Below, piece after piece: positions 17,244 through 25,733 of a stretch of 64,000 nt of DNA (positions within the stretch are counted from its first letter, which is position 1; every line of letters begins with the position of its first letter). This DNA comes from Sphingobacterium sp. GTDB lineage: Bacteria > Bacteroidota > Bacteroidia > Sphingobacteriales > Sphingobacteriaceae. The notes under the pieces were generated by a model. That model did no database searches and was not told the origin of the DNA. It worked only from the letters and a program-made list of their open reading frames with translations. Location of the stretch: positions 1-64,000 of the forward strand of contig JAITTY010000021.1 of the NCBI GenBank assembly GCA_031286695.1. Reading direction: 5' to 3'. A program made the position numbers and the translations under genes.

Positions 17244-17662
17244 TGATGTTCAATAGAAAAAACATATGGATAACATTGTTCTTTAGTATATTTTCTATTG
17301 CCTTGGGCTTTGCGCAAGACAAAAATCGATTTCAAGCTATAGAAAATGAAAAGATAGCTTACATTACTAAAGAACTAGATTTAACTCCAAGAGAGGCGCA
17401 GCAATTCTTTCCGCTCTATAACGAGTATAGCCAGACATTGTGGGATATCAGGAAAGAGAAATTGAATGGCGCTCCTAAAAATAGTTTCAGAGGCGGTTCC
17501 AGGGATGTATTGCAATATGATGCAAAGGAAGTGGAAATCAAAAAAGAATACCGCGCCAAATTTGCAAAGGTCATAGGCAATGCCCGGGCATCCCAATTTT
17601 TTGAAGTAGAACAGGAATTTAGAGAACATCTATACAAATCCCTACAGAATAGAAGAAAATAA
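17243..17662 (+). CDS. Spy/CpxP-like periplasmic protein
   Basis: This 139-residue protein has a signal peptide (IWITLFFSIFSIALGFAQ) and a short all-helical mature part. The segment ITKELDLTPREAQQFFPLYNEY resembles the LTxxQ repeat region of Spy and CpxP, periplasmic chaperones or stress sensors. Its start ATG overlaps the stop of the repeat protein (TAATG), so the two are translationally coupled. With the sigma factor it completes a likely stress-response operon. The tail is Arg/Lys rich. Confidence 0.75.
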   Translation: MMFNRKNIWITLFFSIFSIALGFAQDKNRFQAIENEKIAYITKELDLTPREAQQFFPLYNEYSQTLWDIRKEKLNGAPKNSFRGGSRDVLQYDAKEVEIKKEYRAKFAKVIGNARASQFFEVEQEFREHLYKSLQNRRK

Positions 17663-17663
17663 T

Positions 17664-17708
17664 CCGAAAATAAAAAAGAAGTCTTGAAGACTTCTTTTTT
17701 ATTTTCGG
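17664..17708 (+). terminator. Terminator of the ECF sigma operon
   Basis: A perfect inverted repeat of 21 bp on each side with loop TGA; the core is GAAGTCT-TGA-AGACTTC followed by six T. Confidence 0.92.
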
Positions 17709-17722
17709 ACATTTGTAAGATC

Positions 17723-18910
17723 ATGTTAAGCAACAGAGAATTATTTTTAATGAATACCGCTCAAACGTCTAGCTCACCTAGATTAGTTGAAGTGGTCAAG
17801 GCGGAGGGGGTCTACCTCTACGGCCCCAATGGAGAAGAATACATGGACCTGGTCTCCGGTTTTAATGTCAGCAATATAGGTCATCGTCATCCGAAGGTTC
17901 TGGAAGCCATCAAATCACAGCTGGATCAATATTTACATGTCACCGTTTATGGGGAATTTATACAAGCCCCTCAGGTGCAGTTTGCGACAGAATTACTCGC
18001 AGAACTCCCTGCTAATTTTCAATCGGTATACCTCACCAACAGCGGTACGGAAGCGGTAGAAGGATCCATGAAAATAGCAAAGAAATATACGGGTCGCAAA
18101 CAGATTATCGCGGCGAAAAAAGCATACCACGGAAGTACCCAGGGTGCACTCAGTCTTATCGGAAACGACGAGTATCGTAAAGTGTATGCTCCACTCCTAC
18201 CCGAAATAGATTTTATCCAGTTTAATGACCTGGAAGATCTAACAAAGATTACCGAACAAACTGCTGCTGTTATCCTTGAAGCTATTCAGGGGGAAGCTGG
18301 TGTTCGGGTACCTGATATCGATTATATGCAAGCCGTCAGAAAACGCTGTGATGAAACAGGTACTCTACTGATCTTTGATGAAATCCAAACTGGTTTTGGC
18401 CGCACGGGTCGTTTATTCGCTTTTGAGCATTTTGCTATCGTTCCGGATATTCTGATGCTTGCCAAAGGCATCGGTGGCGGTATGCCCTTGGGCGCATTTG
18501 TTGCAGCCAAAGAAGTGATGGAAGTTATTAAGGATAATCCTATGCTTGGACACATCACGACTTTTGGGGGCCATCCTGTGAGTTGTGCAGCAGCACGGGC
18601 TTCACTAGCGGTCATCAAAGAAGAAAAACTGGTTGAACAAGTAGAACGAAAAGCACTTTTATTTAAAGAGAAGCTCAAGCACCCTGCAATCAAAGAAATC
18701 CGAGGATTGGGCCTTATGATGTGTCTACAGTTGGATTCTTTTGATCAAGTTTACAATGTCAGCAAGTACTGTGCAGAAAACGGTGTTATGATAGACTGGT
18801 ATCTGCATTGTGAAACAGCACTGCGTGTGGCACCTCCATTGACGATTACAGACTCTGAAATCGAAAAAGCTTGTAACATCATTATAAAAGGTTTGGAAAA
18901 ATATGCTTAA
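17723..18910 (+). CDS. Class III PLP aminotransferase (acetylornithine/ornithine aminotransferase-like)
   Basis: This 395-residue enzyme belongs to aminotransferase class III. It shows NSGTEAVEGSMKIAKKYTGR (cofactor phosphate contact), the signature LIFDEIQTGFGRTGRLFAFEH and the PLP-binding Lys in MLAKGIGGGMPLGA. These enzymes move the amino group of omega-amino acids such as acetylornithine, ornithine or GABA; the substrate is not clear. The frame is open from within the upstream terminator, so ATG 17723 (MLSNRELFLMN) is taken as start. The next gene, a hydrolase, begins 34 nt later. Confidence 0.9.
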   Translation: MLSNRELFLMNTAQTSSSPRLVEVVKAEGVYLYGPNGEEYMDLVSGFNVSNIGHRHPKVLEAIKSQLDQYLHVTVYGEFIQAPQVQFATELLAELPANFQSVYLTNSGTEAVEGSMKIAKKYTGRKQIIAAKKAYHGSTQGALSLIGNDEYRKVYAPLLPEIDFIQFNDLEDLTKITEQTAAVILEAIQGEAGVRVPDIDYMQAVRKRCDETGTLLIFDEIQTGFGRTGRLFAFEHFAIVPDILMLAKGIGGGMPLGAFVAAKEVMEVIKDNPMLGHITTFGGHPVSCAAARASLAVIKEEKLVEQVERKALLFKEKLKHPAIKEIRGLGLMMCLQLDSFDQVYNVSKYCAENGVMIDWYLHCETALRVAPPLTITDSEIEKACNIIIKGLEKYA

Positions 18911-18944
18911 AGTATGTAACTTTAAACATAACAAAAACCTAATA

Positions 18945-19706
18945 ATGAACACAAACCGCAGATCTTTTATCAAAAAAAGCATTATTGGCACTGGTCTATT
19001 GACTGGCGCCAATTTACTGGGAAACGATGTATTCGCGCACGAATCAGCAGCTAATTCCTCAAAAATCAGTTTAAATAACGACGACATTATTTTATTTCAG
19101 GGCGATTCCATTACAGATGTAGGCCGTGATAGAAATAACAAAAATGCCAATGACACCGCAGCACTGGGGCATGGTTATGCTTTATTGGCGGCCAGTCAAC
19201 TTTTAAATAAATATCCGGCAAAGAAACTAAAGGTATATAATACAGGTATTAGTGGAAATCGTGTACCCGATCTTCAAAAGCGTTGGTCGGAAGACACTTT
19301 AGCTATTAAACCAACTGTATTAAGCATCTTGATCGGTGTAAACGATTTCTGGCGAACAATCGACCGGGGAGCGCAAACGACCGTTGAGGAATATAAATCC
19401 CAATACCAACAGTTACTACAGGAAACACTTCAAAAGCTTCCAAATGTCAAACTAATCATTGGGGAACCTTTTGCAGTAAAGGGTGTAGGTCACATTACTG
19501 GAGCTTGGTATCCAAAATTTTTGGCTTACCAAGAATCCGCTCGTGAGATCGCCAAAGAATTTGGAGCAATTCTAATCCCTTATCAAAAAGTATTTGACAA
19601 TGCCCAAAAGAACGCCTCTGGTGCCTATTGGGCTGCGGACGGCGTACATCCGACACTCGCTGGGGCACAAATGATGGCATCCGCATGGATGGACTGTATC
19701 AAATAG
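18945..19706 (+). CDS. Tat-exported SGNH/GDSL-family esterase
   Basis: This 253-residue protein starts with a twin-arginine signal (NRRSFIKKSIIGTGLLTG), which points to export in the folded state. The SGNH blocks are present: FQGDSITDVG with the catalytic Ser, GISGNRVPDL with Gly, LIGVNDFWR with Asn, and AADGVHPTLAGAQMMA with the Asp-His pair. Proteins like this deacetylate or de-esterify glycans. An earlier start at 18903 overlaps the aminotransferase gene, but it would put an unrelated tail before the Tat motif. TAACTTTA at 18917-18924 may be its own promoter. Confidence 0.9.
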   Translation: MNTNRRSFIKKSIIGTGLLTGANLLGNDVFAHESAANSSKISLNNDDIILFQGDSITDVGRDRNNKNANDTAALGHGYALLAASQLLNKYPAKKLKVYNTGISGNRVPDLQKRWSEDTLAIKPTVLSILIGVNDFWRTIDRGAQTTVEEYKSQYQQLLQETLQKLPNVKLIIGEPFAVKGVGHITGAWYPKFLAYQESAREIAKEFGAILIPYQKVFDNAQKNASGAYWAADGVHPTLAGAQMMASAWMDCIK

Positions 19707-19724
19707 TAGAGATAACAAGAAGAA

Positions 19725-19755
19725 AAAGAGCGGATGTTTTGACCATCCGCTCTTT
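19725..19755. terminator. Terminator between SGNH and MFS genes
   Basis: AAAGAGCGGATG (19725-19736) pairs with CATCCGCTCTTT (19744-19755) around TTTTGAC. It lies between convergent genes. Confidence 0.8.
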
Positions 19756-19781
19756 CTTTAATATGTGCCTGTATGTCAAAT

Positions 19782-20978
19782 CTAAATTTCTTTGTAAGAT
19801 GTTTTTTGTAGATTGGGAAGAAAATATGCCACAATACCAATCAATGGCAGATAGGAACATAGGTGATAAATAAACTCAATGGAAGTATGATCTGCCTGCC
19901 AGCCAAGTACAGCAGAGCCAATCCCTCCCATTCCAAATGCAAAACCGTAAAATAAGCCTGATACCATACCTAACTTTTTAGGTAACAGTTCTTGTGCGTA
20001 AACGATAATTGCCGGAAAGGCCGAAGATAATATTAAACCGATCACTACAATTAATACACCCGTCATCGTAAGTCCTACATAGGGTAATGCCAATGCAAAT
20101 GGTGCAACGCCCAAGACCGAGAACCAGATGACATATTTGCGGCCAAATCGATCCCCAAATGCCCCTCCCAACAAAGTTCCAACAGCAACTGCAATAAGAA
20201 AATAAAAGAGATAAACCTGAGCTTCTACTTCATTAATTCCAAATTTTTTGATTGTATAAAACTGAAAATAGTTTGTGATACTTGCTATATAGAAGTATTT
20301 CGACACGATCAATAATAAGAGGATAATAACAGTCATAACAATCCGACTATTGGATAAATCGGGGACTCGTATCGTTCGCTTCATTGATCTTGCTGTACTT
20401 TGAAGTCTCTTTTTATACCAGGTGCCAATATAATAAGATATAAATTGACCGAGAATCGTGAATAAACACATCCAAGCGATTGCTTGCTGGCCTCTCGGTA
20501 AAACTAAGAAAGCGACAATGATGGGCGCCATAGCGGTACCCGCATTTCCACCGATCTGAAAAATAGACTGCGCCATACTTCTCCGTCCACCCGATGCCAT
20601 ATAGGCAACGCGCGAAGATTCGGGATGAAAGATTGAAGATCCAATCCCTACCAGAAATACAGAAAATAAGATCCATTCGTAGCTATGCGCTTTCGAAAAC
20701 AAAAGCATACCAAGGAGTGAAAAAGACATCCCTATAATCTGCGAATATGGCACAGGATGTTTGTCTGTAAATGAGCCTACAACAGGCTGGAATATTGAAG
20801 CGGCTATCTGATAAACCATTGTAATCATCCCCACTTGAGAAAAGCTCAAATGATGCTCTTCTTTGAGTAAAGGATAGGTTGCTGGTATCACTCCCTGAAT
20901 CATGTCATTCAACAGATGCACCATGCTCACGGCAAACAAAATCGAAAAAATAGGTCTACTCGCTTTCTCTTGGATCAT
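19782..20978 (-). CDS. fsr: MFS transporter, fosmidomycin-resistance (Fsr) type
   Basis: This 398-residue protein has about twelve membrane helices and the marks of the Fsr branch of the major facilitator superfamily: HLLNDMIQGVIPATYPLLKEE in helix 1, VGSFTDKHPVPYSQ in the loop 2-3, and GIGSSIFHPESSRVAYMASGGRR. Fsr pumps export fosmidomycin and related compounds; the natural substrate is not known. In-frame TTG at 20990 would add four residues, but ATG at 20978 is a normal start. The methyltransferase gene lies 62 nt upstream on the same strand. Confidence 0.85.
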   Translation of the reverse strand: MIQEKASRPIFSILFAVSMVHLLNDMIQGVIPATYPLLKEEHHLSFSQVGMITMVYQIAASIFQPVVGSFTDKHPVPYSQIIGMSFSLLGMLLFSKAHSYEWILFSVFLVGIGSSIFHPESSRVAYMASGGRRSMAQSIFQIGGNAGTAMAPIIVAFLVLPRGQQAIAWMCLFTILGQFISYYIGTWYKKRLQSTARSMKRTIRVPDLSNSRIVMTVIILLLLIVSKYFYIASITNYFQFYTIKKFGINEVEAQVYLFYFLIAVAVGTLLGGAFGDRFGRKYVIWFSVLGVAPFALALPYVGLTMTGVLIVVIGLILSSAFPAIIVYAQELLPKKLGMVSGLFYGFAFGMGGIGSAVLGWQADHTSIEFIYHLCSYLPLIGIVAYFLPNLQKTSYKEI

Positions 20979-21040
20979 AACGTCATTCAAAAATTAAAAA
21001 GGTTGATTTTCACAAACCAACCCAAACTATCTTCATATAT

Positions 21041-22228
21041 CTATACTACACGTACCAATAATCCCTTCAGATACTCGCCTTCGGGAAATGATGCCCGCAC
21101 AGGATGATCTTCAGGTTGGTGAAATTGTCTGATAAACTGAATTTCCTTACCGGCATCCAATGCTGCCCAAGCGAGTACCTGTTTAAAGGTATCCATATCC
21201 ATCGCACCTGAGCAAGAAAAAGTCGCTAATAACCCACCACTGTTTAGCAGCATCAACCCACGACGGTTCAAGTCTTTATAAGCCCGTGATGCTCTCTCCA
21301 AAGCAGATCGGGAAGGCGCATATTTTGGGGGGTCCAAAACGATCAGATCAAATTTCTCACCCTCATCGATGAATTTCCGCAATTGTTTATTTACATCAGA
21401 CAATATTGCTTTGTGCCGCTCCGGTTCAAAACCGTTTTCAGTAATATTCTTTTCCAGTGTTTCAATAGCCAGAGCCGAACTATCAACGGATACCACTTCT
21501 GATGCTCCATTTTTCAAGCTATTTAACGTAAAGCCTCCAGAATAGCAAAAACAGTCTAGGACTCGTTTATTTGAAACGTAATTGGCTGTCAGCTGGCGGT
21601 TTTCACGTTGGTCGCAATAGAATCCGGATTTTTGTCCATCAATAATGTTAACCTTATAATGAATACCATTTTCGATAACATCGACAAACTCAGACGGAAG
21701 CTCGCCATGCAAAAGACCATTTGTATCGGGAAGCCCCTCATGTTCGCGCGATTTCAGGTCGCTCCGCTCGTAGATTCCTTTAGGTTGCAATAAAGCATTC
21801 AGTTCATCGATAATAATTGATTTGACTTTTTCAACTCCTACGGAGTGAACTTGAATGGAAATAAAATCAGCATATTTATCTGCAATCAGTCCTGGAAGGA
21901 AATCTGCTTCTGCAAAAATCATACGTACAGTATTCGTAACGCCTTCTTGTAGCAGATGCTGTCTAGCAGCTACTGCCTTTTGAATACGGGCACGCCACCA
22001 ATCTGCATCAATCTGTGTTTGAGGATTCCATTCCAATAGACGAATGGCTACACGTGAGCTATTGTGAAATAGACCATAGGCGATAAATTCACGTTCAGCA
22101 TTGTAAACGCCAACAACTTCGCCATCTTCAATTTTATCGGACAATGATTTAATTGCTCCAGAAAATACCCAAGGATGCAATTGCCAGGCAGCTTTATCCT
22201 TACCCTTATTCAAATAAACTGATTTCAT
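21041..22228 (-). CDS. rlmI: 23S rRNA (cytosine-C5) methyltransferase, RlmI type
   Basis: This 395-residue protein has an N-terminal PUA-like RNA-binding domain (about 1-80), a middle EEHEE part, and a Rossmann methyltransferase domain (about 190-395). The SAM motif is LDCFCYSGGFTLNSL, the catalytic loop LIVLDPPKYAPSRSA, and a further conserved motif is FSCSGAMD. This is the layout of RlmI (YccW), which methylates C1962 of 23S rRNA. The position modified here is inferred from the family. It is transcribed towards the MFS gene. Confidence 0.88.
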   Translation of the reverse strand: MKSVYLNKGKDKAAWQLHPWVFSGAIKSLSDKIEDGEVVGVYNAEREFIAYGLFHNSSRVAIRLLEWNPQTQIDADWWRARIQKAVAARQHLLQEGVTNTVRMIFAEADFLPGLIADKYADFISIQVHSVGVEKVKSIIIDELNALLQPKGIYERSDLKSREHEGLPDTNGLLHGELPSEFVDVIENGIHYKVNIIDGQKSGFYCDQRENRQLTANYVSNKRVLDCFCYSGGFTLNSLKNGASEVVSVDSSALAIETLEKNITENGFEPERHKAILSDVNKQLRKFIDEGEKFDLIVLDPPKYAPSRSALERASRAYKDLNRRGLMLLNSGGLLATFSCSGAMDMDTFKQVLAWAALDAGKEIQFIRQFHQPEDHPVRASFPEGEYLKGLLVRVV

Positions 22229-22318
22229 TGTTGCAAAATTAACTTATTAATTGCAAAACCATGCTTCTTAATTTGTCATAAAAAACAAAAGAAACAATTA
22301 TTCTCGTATATTTACAAA

Positions 22319-23230
22319 ATGAATTTAAAACACTTATTTTTAACCACAACAATTATTACCCTATTATTTTCGTGTAAAAAATCAGATCATGAACTCAAAA
22401 TTAAAAATGAGGAAGATCTCGAGCTTGTTAATTCATCTACATTTGACAAAATAGAGATGAAAGTCAGCCAAGAAATTAAAGCTGAGCCTTATTTTCTGGT
22501 TGGTTACGGATATGATGCAAAAGAAAACCTACTTTTTGTCAACAAGGGGCTACGCGCGAAAATCCTTGATACCGAAAAACTAAAACAATCTTCCTATATC
22601 TTCAGAACAACAGGCTCTACAGGCGGAGGAACATTTATCGAAGATATTAGTAAGGAAAGACTATTGAGAAATCTGAGATTAAAATTTGATTTTGACGGGG
22701 AGCAACTCACTACAACTGAATCAGATGCATTGGCACGCATTCCCTCAGACCAGACAGTGCAACTAACAAACTATTATTCTGAAAGATTTCAATACAGTGC
22801 TATTTTCTCTGCAGCGGAAGAGTCGAAATTTCAAAATCAAAACTTCATTGATTTTGTTCAAAACAACAGCCCTGAACTTATTATAAAAAAGTACGGGACA
22901 CATGTTATTTTGAGTTGTTCAAAGGGAGCATCCGTAAATCTCATAAAATATTTAGACAAAAAAACTGTACTTGAAGACAAAGTCATTAAAGATTGGAAAA
23001 TTCTAGCTTTTGTTTCAGGTGCTGATCTTAGATTATTTGATATGCATCCGATAAAAAATAACATTGATGTCAGCGCATGGTTAAACACATTAACCGAAGA
23101 GAATGGAGATTTCGTCAGTTTTGACAGATATGCCCCCTTACCGATCTATGATTTAATCTCGAATAAAGACAAAAAAATTGAATTAAAGAATTACATTGAT
23201 GCCTATCTTGGTATAAAAAAGGGCTCCTAA
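22319..23230 (+). CDS. MACPF-domain lipoprotein
   Basis: This 303-residue protein has a lipoprotein signal ending at Cys19 (TIITLLFSC). It then has a membrane-attack-complex/perforin domain over almost all its length. The signature core Tyr192-Gly-Thr-His195 sits in IIKKYGTHVILSCSKGAS, where the classic GG is GA. LVGYGYDA near residue 60 and RYAPLPIYDLISNKDKK near the end are also typical of Bacteroidota MACPF proteins. Some such proteins kill related bacteria by making pores; others have no known role. No C-terminal targeting domain is present. It is single and divergent from the methyltransferase gene. TATATTTA at 22307-22314 leaves almost no leader. Confidence 0.85.
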   Translation: MNLKHLFLTTTIITLLFSCKKSDHELKIKNEEDLELVNSSTFDKIEMKVSQEIKAEPYFLVGYGYDAKENLLFVNKGLRAKILDTEKLKQSSYIFRTTGSTGGGTFIEDISKERLLRNLRLKFDFDGEQLTTTESDALARIPSDQTVQLTNYYSERFQYSAIFSAAEESKFQNQNFIDFVQNNSPELIIKKYGTHVILSCSKGASVNLIKYLDKKTVLEDKVIKDWKILAFVSGADLRLFDMHPIKNNIDVSAWLNTLTEENGDFVSFDRYAPLPIYDLISNKDKKIELKNYIDAYLGIKKGS

Positions 23231-23238
23231 AGGAGCCC
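23215..23238 (-). terminator. Terminator of the thr operon, inside the MACPF 3' end
   Basis: GGGCTCC (23221-23227) pairs with GGAGCCC (23232-23238) around TAAA. Read on the minus strand the hairpin is followed by six T (23215-23220), so it ends thrC transcripts. The loop holds the stop codon of the MACPF gene (23228-23230). Confidence 0.85.
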
Positions 23239-23245
23239 TCGGCGT

Positions 23246-24553
23246 TTAGTTATGGTTGATTAAATATTTTTTGAACGCTTCAAAATCCACTTTCAAAGGT
23301 TCCGCTAATTTTTCTTTTCCTTGCAATGTTTCTGCACCGACAGGCAACACTATTTTTCCGAATACATCTGCAGCTATTGCATCAGGGAATTTGCAGGGAT
23401 GTGCTGTGGATAAGAACACCGACGCGTACTGGCCAGGATTTTCTTTCGCATAAGATCGGGCACCAAGCCATGCGATTGCCGTATGGGGACAGCCGATATA
23501 CCCGAATTCTTCAAACAGTTCTTGCATTCCTTCTTTTGTTTCTTCATCTGTAAAAGTATAGGAAGAGAGCATATTTTTTAATTTGGCCATCTGACCACCA
23601 AAGAGATCCTGGATACGTACCCAGTTACTCGGATTCCCAACATCCATAGCATTGCTTAATGTCTGAATAGAAGGCAATGGCTCATATTTACCAGAAGAAA
23701 GGAATCTGGGCACGGTATCATTGACGTTTGTTGCAGCGACAAAATGCTTTACAGGAAGTCCCATTTTATAAGCCAATAGACCTGCTCCAATATTACCAAA
23801 ATTACCACTAGGCACCGTAAACACGACTTCATTAATTCCCTGTGATTTCAATTGTGCATACGCATAAAAATAATAGAATGTCTGCGGGATCAGCCGTGCT
23901 ATATTGATTGAATTGGCGGAGGTCAAACGCAACACGGCATTGAGTTCGGCATCACTAAAAGCCTGTTTTACTAATGCCTGGCAATCGTCAAACGTTCCCT
24001 CTACTTCAATCGCCCTTATATTCTGACCATTTGTAGTTAGCTGTAATTCCTGCACATCAGAGACTTTACCTTTGGGGTATAAGATCGTTACGCGAGTCCC
24101 CTCTACACCAAGGAAGCCTAAAGCTACAGCACCACCGGTATCGCCGGATGTCGCGACAAGAACATCCAGTAATTTATCATCCGTCTTTGAAAAATAGCCC
24201 ATGACCCTACTCATAAACCGAGCTCCAAAATCCTTAAAGGCGTAAGACGGTCCATGAAATAGTTCAAGTACAGCTGTGCTGTCGGTCAAGAATTTTACTG
24301 GAGCATCAAAGTTAATGGCAGCGTTCACGATCTGCTTTAAATCTTCTTTGGGGATATCATTTCCCAATAGAGTATTGGCGACTTCGAATGCAATCTCTTG
24401 CAAGGAATACTGTTGAATATTTTTAATGAATAGCGGATCCAATTGAGGGATCATTTCTGGCATATACAATCCTTTATCTGCAGGAAGAGAATTGAAGACC
24501 GCATCTTTAAAAGAAACTTCTAATGTTTTATTATTTGTGCTATAAAATTTCAT
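23246..24553 (-). CDS. thrC: Threonine synthase
   Basis: This 435-residue PLP enzyme turns O-phosphohomoserine into threonine. The N-terminus MKFYSTNNKTLEVSFKDAV is typical, and the PLP Lys is in ELFHGPSYAFKDFGARF. The Gly/Ser-rich loop ATSGDTGGAVA binds the cofactor phosphate. It is the last gene of the minus-strand thr cluster. A 156-bp gap separates it from thrB, long enough for an extra promoter, but I see no clear one; the gap holds CGAGGT/ACCTCG arms that could pair. Confidence 0.97.
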   Translation of the reverse strand: MKFYSTNNKTLEVSFKDAVFNSLPADKGLYMPEMIPQLDPLFIKNIQQYSLQEIAFEVANTLLGNDIPKEDLKQIVNAAINFDAPVKFLTDSTAVLELFHGPSYAFKDFGARFMSRVMGYFSKTDDKLLDVLVATSGDTGGAVALGFLGVEGTRVTILYPKGKVSDVQELQLTTNGQNIRAIEVEGTFDDCQALVKQAFSDAELNAVLRLTSANSINIARLIPQTFYYFYAYAQLKSQGINEVVFTVPSGNFGNIGAGLLAYKMGLPVKHFVAATNVNDTVPRFLSSGKYEPLPSIQTLSNAMDVGNPSNWVRIQDLFGGQMAKLKNMLSSYTFTDEETKEGMQELFEEFGYIGCPHTAIAWLGARSYAKENPGQYASVFLSTAHPCKFPDAIAADVFGKIVLPVGAETLQGKEKLAEPLKVDFEAFKKYLINHN

Positions 24554-24709
24554 ATGCTAATAATCTGTTTTTTAAAGGTCATATGGAATATCCAGGTATC
24601 TTCATTCGTACTTGTGTTTTTAGAACATGAATATTTCACTTTGTTATCTTCTACGAGGTAAGTATCAATTTAACCTCAGAGTTATAGACCTCGATTCTAT
24701 AAATAATTT

Positions 24710-25705
24710 TTAATCCAATATTCTAGGGCCCTCCACATTGACTCGGGAAACATATCCAAAGCTTTCAATCTCATTTTCTTTGAGATGAGCTTGAATTTTG
24801 TCTGCAATATCCTTCGCAATTTTTTCGTCCCGTGTTATTGCTACGACAGAAGGTCCTGAGCCAGAGATACCGAAACTCAATGCCCCGTTTTTCAAAGCAA
24901 TTTCTTTCATCTCATAAAACTGGGGGATTAAAATTGCACGGGTAGGTTCGATAAGAATATCTTTCATACTTCTTGCAATGAGGCCGTAGTCTTCTTTGAA
25001 TAAAGCAGCTACTAACCCGGCTATATTACCCCATTGGGTCACAGCATCTTTTAATAAGACTTTATCTTTTATAAGCTGTCTCGCATCGCGTGTCGGTACA
25101 TCCACCTGGGGGAAAACAACTGCTGCAACAAGTTCTTTTGGTGAAGGAATGGAGATAACATCTAGGGGTTCATTTCCCCGGATCAATGTTATGCCCCCAT
25201 AGAGCGCTGGAGCAACGTTATCAGCGTGTCCTGTTCCACAGGCCAAACGCTCACCTTCCACACAGAATGGCAACAATTCTTCTTTAGTCAACGGATTGCC
25301 AAGCATGGTATTTATGGCAAAAAGCCCTGCGACGGTACTTGCCGCACTGGATCCCAATCCAGAACCAATAGGCATATGTTTATGCAACTCAATTTCGACC
25401 CCTACCTTTGAAGATATATTCAATGCCTGTAGTAGATATTGAACACAGGCGGAAACAGTATTCTTGCCAGGATCCAGCGGTAGTCTTCCATCGTCACCTG
25501 TAATTGTCCGGATTGTAACTCCAGGCTGTTGCGTTCGCCGCATAATCACTTCATCGCCGGGTTCTTCAACAGCAAATCCCAATATATCAAAACCACAAAT
25601 CATATTTGCGACAGTTGCAGGTGCAAAGACACGAACTTCCGACAGCATGCTGTCTAAATTGATTACTTTACCCTTCAGATATTCTACATTTAAATTATTG
25701 GCCAT
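24710..25705 (-). CDS. thrB: Homoserine kinase
   Basis: This 331-residue GHMP kinase phosphorylates homoserine. The ATP-binding loop PIGSGLGSSAAS and the C-terminal GISGSGPSVVAI are clear, and the start VRVFAPATVANMICGFDILG is that of ThrB. The start codon is not certain. ATG 25705 (MANNLNVEYL) is chosen, ATG 25747 would overlap thrA by 14 nt, and a later ATG gives MLSEVRVFAP, which fits the length of many homologues. It is coupled to thrA and lies in the order of the pathway. Confidence 0.95.
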   Translation of the reverse strand: MANNLNVEYLKGKVINLDSMLSEVRVFAPATVANMICGFDILGFAVEEPGDEVIMRRTQQPGVTIRTITGDDGRLPLDPGKNTVSACVQYLLQALNISSKVGVEIELHKHMPIGSGLGSSAASTVAGLFAINTMLGNPLTKEELLPFCVEGERLACGTGHADNVAPALYGGITLIRGNEPLDVISIPSPKELVAAVVFPQVDVPTRDARQLIKDKVLLKDAVTQWGNIAGLVAALFKEDYGLIARSMKDILIEPTRAILIPQFYEMKEIALKNGALSFGISGSGPSVVAITRDEKIAKDIADKIQAHLKENEIESFGYVSRVNVEGPRILD

Positions 25706-25733
25706 CACGTAATAATTATTTTCCCTTGTTCTT

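Noticed and set aside
17684..17722. Upstream start for the aminotransferase gene
   Set aside because: The codons lie inside the terminator hairpin of the previous operon; ATG 17723 gives the family N-terminus.
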